Numbered from the stretch's first letter, positions 34,596 to 43,581 are shown. The stretch: 64,000 bases of DNA from Georgfuchsia toluolica (GCF_907163265.1 NZ_CAJQUM010000001.1:930001-994000), one strand, 5' to 3'. Program-made: numbers and translations. The notes: generated from the letters alone by a model not told the origin.

Positions 34596-35770
34596 TCTGG
34601 GGGGAGCTGGAAGACAAGCTCGCCGCGCTGGATCAGGAGCAGCAGCTGCGGCGCCGTCGCATCGTCGATTCCCCCTGCGGCACACGGCTGACGGTCGATG
34701 GCCCGAGTGACACACATGAGTTGCTGGCCTTTTGCAGCAACGATTACCTCGGCCTCGCCAATGATCCGCAGATCGTTGCCGCGCTGTGCGCAGGCGCGCA
34801 ACGCTGGGGCGCGGGCAGTGGCGCCGCACATGCGGTGAGCGGCCATTTGCGGCCGCATCAACAACTTGAGGAAGCGCTGGCGCAATTCGTCGGCCTGCCG
34901 CGCGCTCTGCTGTTCTCCACCGGCTTCATGGCCAATCTCGGCATCGTACCGGCGCTGGTGGGACGCGGCGACGCGGTATTTGCCGACCGTCTCAATCACG
35001 CCTCGTTGATCGATGCCGCGCTGGCCTCGGGTGCGGAACACAAGCGCTATGCGCACAAGGATATCGAAGCGCTGGACAAGCTATTGAAGCTGAGCAGCGC
35101 GAAACGCAAGCTGATCCTCACCGATTCGGTGTTCAGCATGGATGGCGATATTGCGCCGCTCGACAAACTGTACGCTCTGGCCGAAACCCACGATGCCTGG
35201 CTGGTGATCGACGATGCCCACGGTTTCGGCGTACTCGGCACACATGGCTGTGGCAGTCTCTCGCATTTCAATTTATTGGCATCACCGCGCATTATCTATA
35301 TGGGCACGCTGGGCAAGGCCGCGGGCGTCGCCGGAGCCTTCGTCGCAGGCGATGCGACGGTGATCGAGTGGCTGCAACAGCGCAGCCGTACCGCAATATT
35401 TACCACTGCGCATCCACCGGCAGTCTCCTGCGCCTTGCTGAAAAGCCTGGAACTGATCGCGGCGGGCGCGGCGCGGCGAAAACATTTGCATGCGCTGATC
35501 GCCCAGTTAAGGCAGGAACTCGCCCCACTCGCGCTACAGCATGGCTGGCAACTCACGGATTCGCAAATGCCGATCCAGCCGCTGATTGTCGGCAGCAATC
35601 GGAACGCGCTCGAGCTTTCCGCTGTTCTGGAAGCGCAAGGCATCTGGGTGCCCGCGATCCGGCCGCCTACCGTGCCGCAGGGCAGCGCGCGGCTGCGCAT
35701 TTGTCTCTCGGCGGCACACAGCGAAGCAGATGTCGCTGCCCTTATCACAGCGCTGGAGAAATGCGCATGA
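34592..35770 (+). CDS. bioF: 8-amino-7-oxononanoate synthase
   Basis: A 392-residue PLP enzyme of the alpha-oxoamine synthase family: LLAFCSNDYLGLANDP, VIDDAHGFGVLGTHG and the PLP lysine in MGTLGKAAGVAGAF. It condenses pimeloyl-ACP (or -CoA) with alanine. It overlaps bioA by 4 bp and is followed by a 190-bp cluster of hairpin repeats before bioH. Confidence 0.95.
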   Translation: MIWGELEDKLAALDQEQQLRRRRIVDSPCGTRLTVDGPSDTHELLAFCSNDYLGLANDPQIVAALCAGAQRWGAGSGAAHAVSGHLRPHQQLEEALAQFVGLPRALLFSTGFMANLGIVPALVGRGDAVFADRLNHASLIDAALASGAEHKRYAHKDIEALDKLLKLSSAKRKLILTDSVFSMDGDIAPLDKLYALAETHDAWLVIDDAHGFGVLGTHGCGSLSHFNLLASPRIIYMGTLGKAAGVAGAFVAGDATVIEWLQQRSRTAIFTTAHPPAVSCALLKSLELIAAGAARRKHLHALIAQLRQELAPLALQHGWQLTDSQMPIQPLIVGSNRNALELSAVLEAQGIWVPAIRPPTVPQGSARLRICLSAAHSEADVAALITALEKCA

Positions 35771-35799
35771 GTGCCGCCCGCAGGGCCGCCCGCGCAAGC

Positions 35800-35958
35800 G
35801 CGGTAATAAATACACCCCCTCCCGCCCTCCCCCTTCACGAGGGGGAGGTGACTAGTTGCCCCCGCCCTTGGGGCGGGGGACAGGGGGTGGGCGCTTTATG
35901 TTCCAGAGGAAAACGCTTGCGTTTCCCCTTCCCGGGGAAGGGGGCTGGGGGGAAGGTA
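35800..35958. repeat. Cluster of three different purine/pyrimidine hairpins between bioF and bioH
   Basis: CCTCCCCCTTCACGAGGGGGAGG, GCCCCCGCCC...GGGGCGGGGG and TTTCCCCTTCC..GGGGAAGGGG follow one another. Each can form its own stem. They interrupt an otherwise overlapping operon and may attenuate bioHCD or stabilise mRNA. Confidence 0.7.
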
Positions 35959-35963
35959 TTAAA

Positions 35964-36728
35964 ATGACACTGGCAATTCATGCCAATGGCGATGGCCCCA
36001 ACCTGACGCTGGTGCATGGCTGGGGCCTGGGCAGCGGAGCGCTGAAGAATATCGCGCAGGCGCTGGGCGAGCACTTCACCGTGAATCGCGTCGACCTGCC
36101 CGGCTATGGCGACACTCCACCCATGGCAGCCGGCGGTATCGAAGCGTTCGCCGACGAACTGGCAGCGACCTTGCCGCCACGCGCCATGCTATGCGGCTGG
36201 TCGCTCGGCGCCATGGTCTGCCTGGCCTGCGCCGCACGCCATCCACACCTGGTGGCGCGGCTGGTGCTGGTCGGCGCCACGGCGAGCTTCGTCGCGCGGG
36301 AAGGTTGGGCGGAAGCAATGCCAGCCGCGCAACTGGATGAGTTCCGTCGCGCACTGTCAACCGACAGCGCACAGTTACTGAAACGCTTTGCCAGCCAGAT
36401 CCATCAGGGAGGCGCACAGCCGCTTGTGGCGCAGCGCTATCTGCGTAGCGATGATGCGCCTGCGGCAAGCGACGTCGCGCTGCTGGCAAGCCTCGATCTG
36501 CTCGCGCAAAGCGATCTGCGGCCTCTGCTCGACGCCGTGCGGCAACCCGTGTTGCTGGTGCATGGCGATGCCGATCCGCTGATGCCGCTCGCGTCAGCGG
36601 AACGACTGATGATGGCCCTGCCCGCCGCACGGCTGGAAGTATTCGGCGGCAGCGCTCATGCTCCTTTCGCTTCCGATCCGGCGCGTTTTGTCGACAGCGT
36701 GCGGCGCTTTGCCGGACTGCTCGAATGA
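35964..36728 (+). CDS. bioH: Pimeloyl-[acyl-carrier protein] methyl ester esterase
   Basis: 254 residues from ATG 35964. Features of the alpha/beta hydrolase BioH are LTLVHGWGLGSGALKN, the nucleophile elbow LCGWSLGAMV, and a late His in GSAHAPFASDP. It removes the methyl group from pimeloyl-ACP methyl ester and so ends the BioC-dependent pathway, consistent with bioC lying next. It overlaps bioC by 4 bp. The longer frame upstream translates repeat sequence and was not used. Confidence 0.9.
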   Translation: MTLAIHANGDGPNLTLVHGWGLGSGALKNIAQALGEHFTVNRVDLPGYGDTPPMAAGGIEAFADELAATLPPRAMLCGWSLGAMVCLACAARHPHLVARLVLVGATASFVAREGWAEAMPAAQLDEFRRALSTDSAQLLKRFASQIHQGGAQPLVAQRYLRSDDAPAASDVALLASLDLLAQSDLRPLLDAVRQPVLLVHGDADPLMPLASAERLMMALPAARLEVFGGSAHAPFASDPARFVDSVRRFAGLLE

Positions 36729-37495
36729 AGCCGGAAAAACAGCTGGTGAGAAGCGCCTTCGCGCGTGCCGCGCCGCATTACGACGCGGTGGCGGATTTCC
36801 AGCGCGAGACGGGCGAACGCTTGTCGGCACAATGCCAAATGGATTCATTGCCAGCCCGCGTGCTCGATGCCGGTTGCGGCACCGGTCACGGTCTGCAGTT
36901 AATCGCCGGGCGCTGGCCCAAGGCAGAGATTGTCGCGCTCGATTTCGCCGCGCCGATGCTGCACCAGCTTCCGCCCGGCACGTCAACATTGGCCGTGTGC
37001 GGCGATATTGAAGCCTTGCCCCTGATGAATGCCAGTGTCGATCTAGTGTGGAGCAGCCTGGCCATACAGTGGTGCGATACCGGTCGCGTGGCACTGGAGT
37101 TCCAGCGCATATTGCGGCCCGGCGGCCATCTTGCCGCGACGACGCTGGGGCCGGATACCTTTGCCGAACTGCGCCGCGCCTTCGTTGGCGTCGATGAGTT
37201 TCGCCATACCAACGATTTCATCGATGAAACGCGCCTGCGCACAGCGCTGGGCAGCGCCGGCTTCGACCTGCTGACACTGCGTCGGGTGGGCATGCAACGC
37301 CATTATCCCGATCTGCGTTCGTTGCTGGCGAGCGTACGCGAGCTCGGCGCCAGCCACGTCGCCGCGCGAAACCGGCGGCCGGGCCTGATGGGCAAGACTG
37401 CCTGGCGCCGCTTTTCCGATAACTTTGAGCGCATGCGCACGTCGTGTGGGCTGCCGCTGACTTACGATACCTACTTTATCCTTGCCCAAAAATGA
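36725..37495 (+). CDS. bioC: Malonyl-ACP O-methyltransferase
   Basis: 256 residues. The start (VRSAFARAAPHYDAVADFQRETG) and the SAM motif VLDAGCGTGHGLQLIAGRWP are characteristic of BioC. It methylates malonyl-ACP to start pimelate assembly by fatty acid synthesis. It overlaps bioD by 4 bp. Confidence 0.93.
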   Translation: MKPEKQLVRSAFARAAPHYDAVADFQRETGERLSAQCQMDSLPARVLDAGCGTGHGLQLIAGRWPKAEIVALDFAAPMLHQLPPGTSTLAVCGDIEALPLMNASVDLVWSSLAIQWCDTGRVALEFQRILRPGGHLAATTLGPDTFAELRRAFVGVDEFRHTNDFIDETRLRTALGSAGFDLLTLRRVGMQRHYPDLRSLLASVRELGASHVAARNRRPGLMGKTAWRRFSDNFERMRTSCGLPLTYDTYFILAQK

Positions 37496-38148
37496 GTGCC
37501 TATTTCGTCACCGGAACCGATACCGGCGTCGGCAAGACCTTCGTCTGCTGCGCCTTGCTGCATCGCTTTGCACAAGCTGGCGCGTCGACAATCGGCATGA
37601 AGCCGGTTGCCGCCGGGCTGGATGCCGACGGTTGCAATGAGGATGTTGTGCTGTTGCGCCGCGCTTCGTCCGTGGCTGCCGCGCCTGATCTGGTGAATCC
37701 CTTTTCTTTCAGGAATCCAGTCGCGCCGCATCTGGCGGCTGCGGATGAGAATCGGGAAATTCGTTTTGCTCCCATTCATCATGCACTCGACGCCTTGCGC
37801 CAACAGGCGGATGTCGTCATCGTGGAAGGCGTCGGCGGTTTTCGCGTCCCGCTCGGCCCCGAAGGCGACAGCGCCGACCTTGCACAAACGCTGGCGCTGC
37901 CTGTGATCCTGGTCGTCGGACTGCGCCTGGGTTGTCTCAATCATGCCCTGCTCACGGTGGAGGCAATCCAGACACGCGGCCTGAGACTCGCGGGTTGGGT
38001 AGCCAACAGCATCGACTTGGCGATGCCGCAGCGCGCGGAAAACATCGCGACCTTGAGTGAGCTGATTGCTGCACCCCGGCTTGGGATAATGGATTTTCAG
38101 ATGCCGCTGGATGCGGCACAGGCAGCGAAAAACTTGCTACTTCCCTGA
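37492..38148 (+). CDS. bioD: Dethiobiotin synthetase
   Basis: 218 residues. The P-loop is VTGTDTGVGKTFV, with MKPVAAG and VVIVEGVGGFRVPLG following. It is an ATP-dependent ring closure of DAPA to dethiobiotin. Last gene of the biotin operon. Confidence 0.95.
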   Translation: MSAYFVTGTDTGVGKTFVCCALLHRFAQAGASTIGMKPVAAGLDADGCNEDVVLLRRASSVAAAPDLVNPFSFRNPVAPHLAAADENREIRFAPIHHALDALRQQADVVIVEGVGGFRVPLGPEGDSADLAQTLALPVILVVGLRLGCLNHALLTVEAIQTRGLRLAGWVANSIDLAMPQRAENIATLSELIAAPRLGIMDFQMPLDAAQAAKNLLLP

Positions 38149-38213
38149 CATAATCATCCGTCCGGCGCATGCTGCGGCAACCTGCGCAAACGGGAAATCC
38201 CTGGCTTGAGTTG

Positions 38214-38241
38214 TTTACTTTTTGGCGCAGGGCTCTATAAT
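38214..38241 (+). promoter_or_regulatory. Probable sigma-70 promoter for tRNA-Asp
   Basis: TTTACT (38214) and TATAAT (38236-38241), 16 bp apart. The -10 box is perfect. It lies 130 bp before the tRNA, so the primary transcript would have a leader. Confidence 0.55.
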
Positions 38242-38371
38242 TCGCGCCTCTTGTTGTGGGGCAACCAACCACACAATCGTCCGGAAAGCAGGGCTGCATC
38301 ATCAGGCAGCCGCAGGGACGCCAGTTACCGGCCTGTTGTAGTGCGCGACAGCAGGCTTGAGTTTCAAGCGC

Positions 38372-38448
38372 GGAGCGGTAGTTCAGTTGGTTAGAATACC
38401 GGCCTGTCACGCCGGGGGTCGCGGGTTCGAGTCCCGTCCGCTCCGCCA
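38372..38448 (+). tRNA. tRNA-Asp (GUC)
   Basis: The acceptor strand GGAGCGG pairs with CCGCTCC, the anticodon loop is CTGTCAC (anticodon GTC), the T-arm is GCGGGTTCGAGTCCCGT, the discriminator is G and CCA is encoded. 77 bases. Confidence 0.96.
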
Positions 38449-38456
38449 ACAACCAT

Positions 38457-38490
38457 GCGGGTTTCCGGAAGGGAGCCCGCTTTTTTTTGT
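38457..38490 (+). terminator. Terminator after tRNA-Asp
   Basis: GCGGGTTTCC, a short loop, GGGAGCCCGC and then eight T residues, about 10 bp after the tRNA. Confidence 0.8.
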
Positions 38491-38568
38491 AAGATGATTG
38501 TGGAGATGCTAACCGGGCAGGTCGCCGCGGTTCGTGATGACGCCGACGATATTCCTGCGGAGTGACAC

Positions 38569-40560
38569 TTAAAAGTCGAGGGTTTGCTGCCAAACGTCGA
38601 TGTCGACAATGGGTTTCGAATGGATCGCGTAACCCTTGTCGCGAAACAGTCTCAGGCATGCATCGGCAACATCAGCATCATAGATAGTGCCGCGGCCACG
38701 CTCGATTTCGACCAGGGCCATGTCGATCCCAAGCCCGGGCCGGTAGGGTCGATGCGATGACATGGCTTCCACCACATCGGCTACCGCCATGATCCGGGAT
38801 TCAAGCAGGATCGACTTATCCTTGAGCCTGTGCGGATAGCCGCTGCCGTCCATACGTTCGTGATGTTGTTGCACAACCTTCGCTACCGGCCATGGAAATT
38901 CCACATCCTTAAGCACCTCATAACCCGCCTGAGCATGCCCCCGTATCAGTTGATTCTCGATAAAACCGAGTTTGCCGGGCTTGGATAGGATTTCCGATGG
39001 GATGTTGATCTTGCCGATATCGTGAAGATAACCGGCAACCCGCAAGCCCTCCAGCCTCTGTGCGTCGAGACCGAGTTCGGCACCGATGGCAACCGCGAGT
39101 TCCCCCACTTGGCGTTCATGACCGGCGGTATATGGGTCGCGCATCTCACTCAAGGTCGTTGCCACCTTCACGGTTCCCATTAGTGTGTTTTTCAACTGCG
39201 ATATGTAGTGTTGAATCGCGATTTCGGCATGCCTTTTCTCCGATATATCCTGCATCATGCCGATGATGGCAGGACGCCCCCGGTAATTTGCAATACTGCT
39301 GTGGGCGCCACAATCGAAGCTGGATCCGTTCTGGCGCAGTGCGGTGAAGCAAAAATTGGTACTCGGCGAATCGCCCATGAGCAGTCGCTTATTTCTTTCT
39401 GCGATATTGGTGCGATCCTTTTCGGCCGTCAGTCGAATGCTGTCCAGACCGATTACTTCGTGTTCGCTGTTGTAGCCGCACATTTGGGCAAAGCGCGGAT
39501 TAACGTAAGCAAATTTATCATCCTGAATGATGTAACTTCCCGCGATTGATTGTTCAACCAGGCAGCGAAACTGTTCTTCCTCGGCGCGTGACTTGTCTTC
39601 GGCCTGTTTATGCTGCAGGTTGCGCTCGAAAATGTCGAGCGCATAGGAAATGTCTGCGGCCATTTCAGTCAACAGGTTGCGCGTTGTTTCGTCGAAAACA
39701 TTGAGCTTGTCAGAAAAAAGGATAAGCGCACCAATAACAATTCCATTCTTATGCAACGGCAGCGAGGCAGTAGCAGCCAGTTTGCGGCGCAACAGAAACT
39801 CATGCCAGGGAGCAACCAACGGGTTGTTCGAGACATCCTGACACCAGAAGGGTTTGCCTTCCCGGATGGAAATGCCGGCCGGACCTCGCTCAACCAGACT
39901 GGCGGGGTCCGCGGAGATAATCAGGTTTCCCAGAAAATCTGCGTCATCACCATAACTGGCGGTGCGCCGCAACCGAAGCGTTGCGGGATCGGTAATGACA
40001 ACCCATGCCGATTTCATGCCGCCGGCCAGCACGACAGCACGACAGACCAGTTGGAACAGCGCTTCCTCGCTGCTACAGCGAACAATAGCCTGGTTGCATT
40101 GAGCCAGCGCTGCGTATAGCCGGTTCACTTGTTGGGTGTCTGGCCCGGCTTCCCTTTGTTCGCTGTACGACTGATCCGGAATAGACTTTTTTATGATCTG
40201 CAGCAACGAGGGCCAGATTGTGACCGTAATGGCAAGCGATAACGGAACGGTGATGACTTTAAGCAGGGCTATTAGCCGGTACAGTGGTCCCCACGATTCT
40301 GCGCCGGTGCCTACCAGGTAGGAGATGCCATAAACCATGATAAGAGCGGTCAATAGCCAGGGCAGCCAAGGATAAGAGGCGTTTTTGTTGCGGCTGCGGC
40401 GGGCAAAATAAACCAGGGCCAACGGCATTGAAAAATATGAAAGAAAAATTACGGTATCGTTGATAACGAAAGCCCACAGCATGGACGGTGGCCAATTGAC
40501 GCAACAATCGTGGGCGATATAGTCGTTTGCTGCCAGCAGTCTGCTAAATTCATCAAACAT
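38569..40560 (-). CDS. Membrane sensor with GAF, PAS and HD-GYP domains (probable c-di-GMP phosphodiesterase)
   Basis: 663 residues. Three or four N-terminal membrane helices (about residues 25-125) resemble the ethylene-receptor type sensor (VNWPPSMLWAFVINDTVIFLSYFSMPLAL). A GAF domain (about 150-310), a PAS domain (about 325-445) and an HD-GYP domain follow, with YLHDIGKINIP and HHERMDGSGYP intact. It should degrade c-di-GMP. The positions matching the copper ligands Cys65 and His69 of plant ETR1 appear to be Tyr here (YGISYLV), so classical ethylene binding is unlikely. It stands alone, transcribed towards tRNA-Asp. Confidence 0.88.
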   Translation of the reverse strand: MFDEFSRLLAANDYIAHDCCVNWPPSMLWAFVINDTVIFLSYFSMPLALVYFARRSRNKNASYPWLPWLLTALIMVYGISYLVGTGAESWGPLYRLIALLKVITVPLSLAITVTIWPSLLQIIKKSIPDQSYSEQREAGPDTQQVNRLYAALAQCNQAIVRCSSEEALFQLVCRAVVLAGGMKSAWVVITDPATLRLRRTASYGDDADFLGNLIISADPASLVERGPAGISIREGKPFWCQDVSNNPLVAPWHEFLLRRKLAATASLPLHKNGIVIGALILFSDKLNVFDETTRNLLTEMAADISYALDIFERNLQHKQAEDKSRAEEEQFRCLVEQSIAGSYIIQDDKFAYVNPRFAQMCGYNSEHEVIGLDSIRLTAEKDRTNIAERNKRLLMGDSPSTNFCFTALRQNGSSFDCGAHSSIANYRGRPAIIGMMQDISEKRHAEIAIQHYISQLKNTLMGTVKVATTLSEMRDPYTAGHERQVGELAVAIGAELGLDAQRLEGLRVAGYLHDIGKINIPSEILSKPGKLGFIENQLIRGHAQAGYEVLKDVEFPWPVAKVVQQHHERMDGSGYPHRLKDKSILLESRIMAVADVVEAMSSHRPYRPGLGIDMALVEIERGRGTIYDADVADACLRLFRDKGYAIHSKPIVDIDVWQQTLDF

Positions 40561-40739
40561 GTTTTGGCTCTTGCTGTTAGGTTGTTTAACCCCGAAATTT
40601 TATGGACCAGATCGGCAGAAATATGAGGCTAACCCGGAATTCACGATTTGAACTGGATTTCGTCGTTACGAAAAGCGGTTGTGCTGTGAAGAATTCGAAA
40701 TACACTTTAGAACAGATCGCTTTCGCTTGTTTCAGGATT

Positions 40740-40860
40740 TGAGCGACTATTAAGTCCTTAATCCTTGATCTCGAATATCTCCCCGATCTGGCACTTGAAC
40801 AAGCGGCAAAGCTTTTTGATCGCACCGAGCCACGCGTTCCGCCAGCTCGCAGCACAAATG
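40740..40860 (-). pseudogene. Remnant resembling the C-terminus of an XRE-type HTH protein
   Basis: On the minus strand the frame reads LGAIKKLCRLFKCQIGEIFE and stops shortly after. This resembles the last helix and tail of Cro/C1-type regulators. No complete HTH or start is present. Confidence 0.35.
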
Positions 40861-40877
40861 CGGTACGCCAGGCGCTT

Positions 40878-41110
40878 CTATGCGCCAGAAGTGCTGGATG
40901 ACATGGAGGGTGCGCCAGCCGGGATACGCAGTTGTTCCTTCATCACTGGAACGGACAGCGGCGAGTTCCGGGCAATTGTTCGCGCCATGGCATAGATGAA
41001 TGCTTCAATTTCAATTGCGGGCGCCACATGGTTGACGATGCCCATTCGCTCCAGGCGGCCAGCAGGAATCGGCTGGACAATAAACACGGCATTTTCCTGG
41101 CGATGTGGAT
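40878..41110 (-). pseudogene. Fragment of a crotonase-family (enoyl-CoA hydratase/methylmalonyl-CoA decarboxylase-like) gene
   Basis: The minus strand reads VQPIPAGRLERMGIVNHV, then EAFIYAMARTIARN, PLSVPVMKEQLRI and PAGAPSM. This is the C-terminal third of a crotonase domain, lacking both catalytic Glu regions and ending in another frame. It lies among other debris at 40.6-41.2 kb and has no start. Confidence 0.6.
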
Positions 41111-41185
41111 TTGTGCCGTGTTCAGGAATGTGAACAGGCCAGAGACGTTATAGACACACCGCTAAACCTTCAAGCAATAGCGTGG

Positions 41186-41335
41186 TTACAAGGGGGGTTG
41201 TCCGCGAATGACCCTGAGCAGAACCACCACAATCGCGACTACCAGGAGGATGTGAATGAATCCCCCAAGGGTGTAGGAAGTGACCAGGCCAAGCAACCAT
41301 AAAATGATCAGTACAACGGCTATCGTATAAAGCAT
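41186..41335 (-). CDS. Lmo0937-family small membrane protein
   Basis: 49 residues beginning MLYTIAVVLIILWLLGLVTS and ending VLLRVIRGQPPL, with two hydrophobic helices around YTLGGFIHILL. This is the pattern of the Lmo0937/YqaE-neighbour family found among stress-induced small proteins. The function is unknown. AGGTACC lies just upstream of ATG 41335 as ribosome-binding site. It is the first of several small stress-type genes in this part of the window. Confidence 0.75.
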   Translation of the reverse strand: MLYTIAVVLIILWLLGLVTSYTLGGFIHILLVVAIVVVLLRVIRGQPPL

Positions 41336-41414
41336 GGGGGTACCTCTTTAGGTTAGCGACCAATGCATCTCGCTGCCCGGCAACGACGGAAGTCATTGAC
41401 GTTGCCGGGGTTGA

Positions 41415-42029
41415 TTAATCCTGGCCGAAGCGAACTTTGGCATCGCTTATGCACAGATCCTTGGTGGCGCCAGCCAGGGCCTGGCACTTCTCTTTGGCCA
41501 CCGCATAGTCGGCAGCGCGTTCATCTGCCGCCGCATCGTTGTGCGCATCAACTGCCTTGTCCATAGCCTTCACATTTGCAGCGGACGATTTCTCGATCGC
41601 CACGGCGTCGGCTTTCGATGTCTTCATCTGCGCCTTGGCATCGGCTATTGCATGGACTTTGACAGCTTTTGCTTCTTTTACACAAACATCCTTGTCGTTC
41701 CCTGCCTTGTCGTCGCATTTCTCGATGGCTACCGAATAATCGGCATCGGCTCTGGCAACGCGTTCTTCGTAGCGGGTCTTGACACTGGGTTTGTATTTAT
41801 CTTCAAGCGCGGCCTTGGCGACGCTCTTCTTTCCCTTGGCATCGGCGACACAGATGTCTTTGGCATTGCCCGCGAGTGAATCGCATCCCGCCTTGGCTGA
41901 CTTGTAATCGGTATCGATGCCATTTTCCAGGGATTCGTATTGCTGCTTCGACATGCCTTCGGCCATTGCCCCAGTGGTAAAAGCAAGGCCGATGGCAAGC
42001 ACAATGGTGTTGATATTGAGGTTTTTCAT
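41415..42029 (-). CDS. Exported Cys-repeat protein, function unknown
   Basis: 204 residues. A signal peptide (MKNLNINTIVLAIGLAFTTGAMA) is followed by three repeats with paired Cys: CDSLAGNAKDICVADAK, CDDKAGNDKDVCVKEAK and CQALAGATKDLCISDAK, separated by Lys/Ala-rich helices. It is likely periplasmic, with one disulfide per repeat. I have seen this repeat in betaproteobacterial hypothetical proteins but know no function. The 19-bp motif at 42126-42144 lies 97 bp upstream. Confidence 0.8.
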   Translation of the reverse strand: MKNLNINTIVLAIGLAFTTGAMAEGMSKQQYESLENGIDTDYKSAKAGCDSLAGNAKDICVADAKGKKSVAKAALEDKYKPSVKTRYEERVARADADYSVAIEKCDDKAGNDKDVCVKEAKAVKVHAIADAKAQMKTSKADAVAIEKSSAANVKAMDKAVDAHNDAAADERAADYAVAKEKCQALAGATKDLCISDAKVRFGQD

Positions 42030-42408
42030 GTTTTATCCTATTGAGTTAAATAAGGTTTCAGTTGTTGGAACGCTTCATGTCTATCTGTCTCGTCATTTTG
42101 AGATTAGGGCGGCATATATTCATTGTCCGTCTGGTACCGCACATAACGGATGCATTGTTGACATCCTTCACTTTGGGGTCTGTAGTTCGATGGGCTTGCA
42201 CATAGAAACGGCATTTGGCTCCGTTATTGGGCTAAATCAGGCAGTTCTGTCTCATTTTCCCCACGCCCATATGCAGCGGTTTGCGTCTACGTGCGCTAAC
42301 GCACCGAAGGCACATCGGCATATCCTTATACGTATCCGTTCTGCGAAAAGACATCGTGTCCGGCACTTTCCAGCATCGTCTGATTGCATAACCTTTAAAG
42401 GAAACGTC
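42030..42408. promoter_or_regulatory. Divergent regulatory region with two copies of the 19-bp motif
   Basis: 379 bp between the divergent Cys-repeat gene and the OmpA-family gene. The motif occurs at 42126-42144 (minus strand ATGTGCGGTACCAGACGGA) and 42289-42307 (plus strand ACGTGCGCTAACGCACCGA), 97 and 102 bp from the two starts. Confidence 0.6.
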
Positions 42409-43464
42409 ATGAAAAAATTCAATAAACTCGCAATTGCAATTGCAATGCTCGGCTGTAGCGTTTATGCCGTTCCCTCTATCGCCAGCGATTTTGCCGGGCC
42501 TTACGTCGGTGCCGGCATAGGAGTCGGCAGCGATAGGGCATCCGGTTCCGTATCTACTGACTACGAACACGCACTTGCTGGCGGAGTGGAGGGTGGTTAT
42601 AACTGGGACATTGGTAACAGTCGCTGGCTGTTCGGTCTGGATGCCTTCTATGATCAGACCAGAAGCGAGAGCCGAAATAGCACGGTTGGATCGATCGATT
42701 TCGGCGACAAGGCGTATGGTGTAGATGGCAAGATCGGTTACGCGATGGGCAATTTTCTGCCGTATTTCAAGCTCGGCTATGGTCGAATCAAGGGTACGAA
42801 CGACGCAGACGGATACAGCGAAAATGGTCCGCGCCTGGGCCTGGGCGCCGAATGGAAGTTTGCCGACCACTGGAGCCTCAGCGAAGAAGCAATCCGCATG
42901 AACGGAAGGAGCGATACAAGCGACACCAAGTTGACCAACATTTCCCTGCTTTTTTCCTTGAAATATTACTTCGCCAGCCAGAGGCCGGTTGCTGCAGCGC
43001 CGATTGCTGCGGCACCCGCCTATGAACCGCCCCCCACCCCCACCCCCACCCCCGCCCCAGTAAAGTCTGAACCGGCACCACGCTTCGAGCACTACACACT
43101 ATCGGCCACCGAACTGTTCGCGTTCGATAGTGCCGTGCTGAGCCAGTCGCAGCCCAAACTTGACGAAATTGCCACGGCGCTGAACAACGATATCGCCATC
43201 GACAATGTGGTAATTACCGGCTACACGGATCGCATTGGTTCGAACAAGTACAACAACAAGCTCTCCCTACGTCGCGCCGAAGCCGTTAAAGCCTATCTGG
43301 TGAACAAGGGCATCAACCCCAGCCGTTTGAGTGCAGAGGGCAAGGGCGAAGCCAACCCGGTGGTGGAATGCAAGCAAACCAAGCGGGCCGAGCTCATCAA
43401 GTGCCTGGAACCCAACCGTCGCGTCGAAGTCGAGCAGATCACAATCAAGCGTCGCGTCGATTAA
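42409..43464 (+). CDS. OmpA-family outer membrane protein
   Basis: 351 residues from ATG 42409 (AAAGGAAAC ribosome-binding site). Signal peptide about 1-24, then an OmpA/OmpW-like eight-stranded barrel (AGPYVGAGIGVGSD ... LLFSLKYYFA). A proline-rich hinge (EPPPTPTPTPTPAPV) leads to a C-terminal peptidoglycan-binding OmpA domain (FAFDSAVLSQSQPKLDEIA, VVITGYTDRIGSNKYNNKLSLRRAEAVKAYL). The Asp and Arg that bind diaminopimelate are in TGYTDRIG and LSLRRAE. The upstream 19-bp motif suggests stress control. Confidence 0.92.
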   Translation: MKKFNKLAIAIAMLGCSVYAVPSIASDFAGPYVGAGIGVGSDRASGSVSTDYEHALAGGVEGGYNWDIGNSRWLFGLDAFYDQTRSESRNSTVGSIDFGDKAYGVDGKIGYAMGNFLPYFKLGYGRIKGTNDADGYSENGPRLGLGAEWKFADHWSLSEEAIRMNGRSDTSDTKLTNISLLFSLKYYFASQRPVAAAPIAAAPAYEPPPTPTPTPAPVKSEPAPRFEHYTLSATELFAFDSAVLSQSQPKLDEIATALNNDIAIDNVVITGYTDRIGSNKYNNKLSLRRAEAVKAYLVNKGINPSRLSAEGKGEANPVVECKQTKRAELIKCLEPNRRVEVEQITIKRRVD

Positions 43465-43484
43465 GCAGTTCAAGTTCCACAACA

Positions 43485-43510
43485 AGCCAGCCGCAAGGCT
43501 GGCTTTTTTT
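43485..43510 (+). terminator. Terminator after the OmpA-family gene
   Basis: AGCCAGC, a 6-nt loop, GCTGGCT and then a run of T residues, 20 bp after the stop. Confidence 0.85.
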
Positions 43511-43516
43511 ATGAGC

Positions 43517-43535
43517 TCTGTTCGTTGGAGCACAT
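43517..43535 (-). promoter_or_regulatory. 19-bp motif copy upstream of the phospholipase D gene
   Basis: On the minus strand it reads ATGTGCTCCAACGAACAGA, 47 bp before the phospholipase D start. Confidence 0.6.
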
Positions 43536-43581
43536 ACATTGACAACAATAAGCTGTATATATTCAGAATGAATTTTGGTAC

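Noticed and set aside
42181-42205. Extra copy of the 19-bp motif (TTCGATGGGCTTGCACATAG)
   Set aside because: The half-site spacing is 3 bp too long compared with all other copies.
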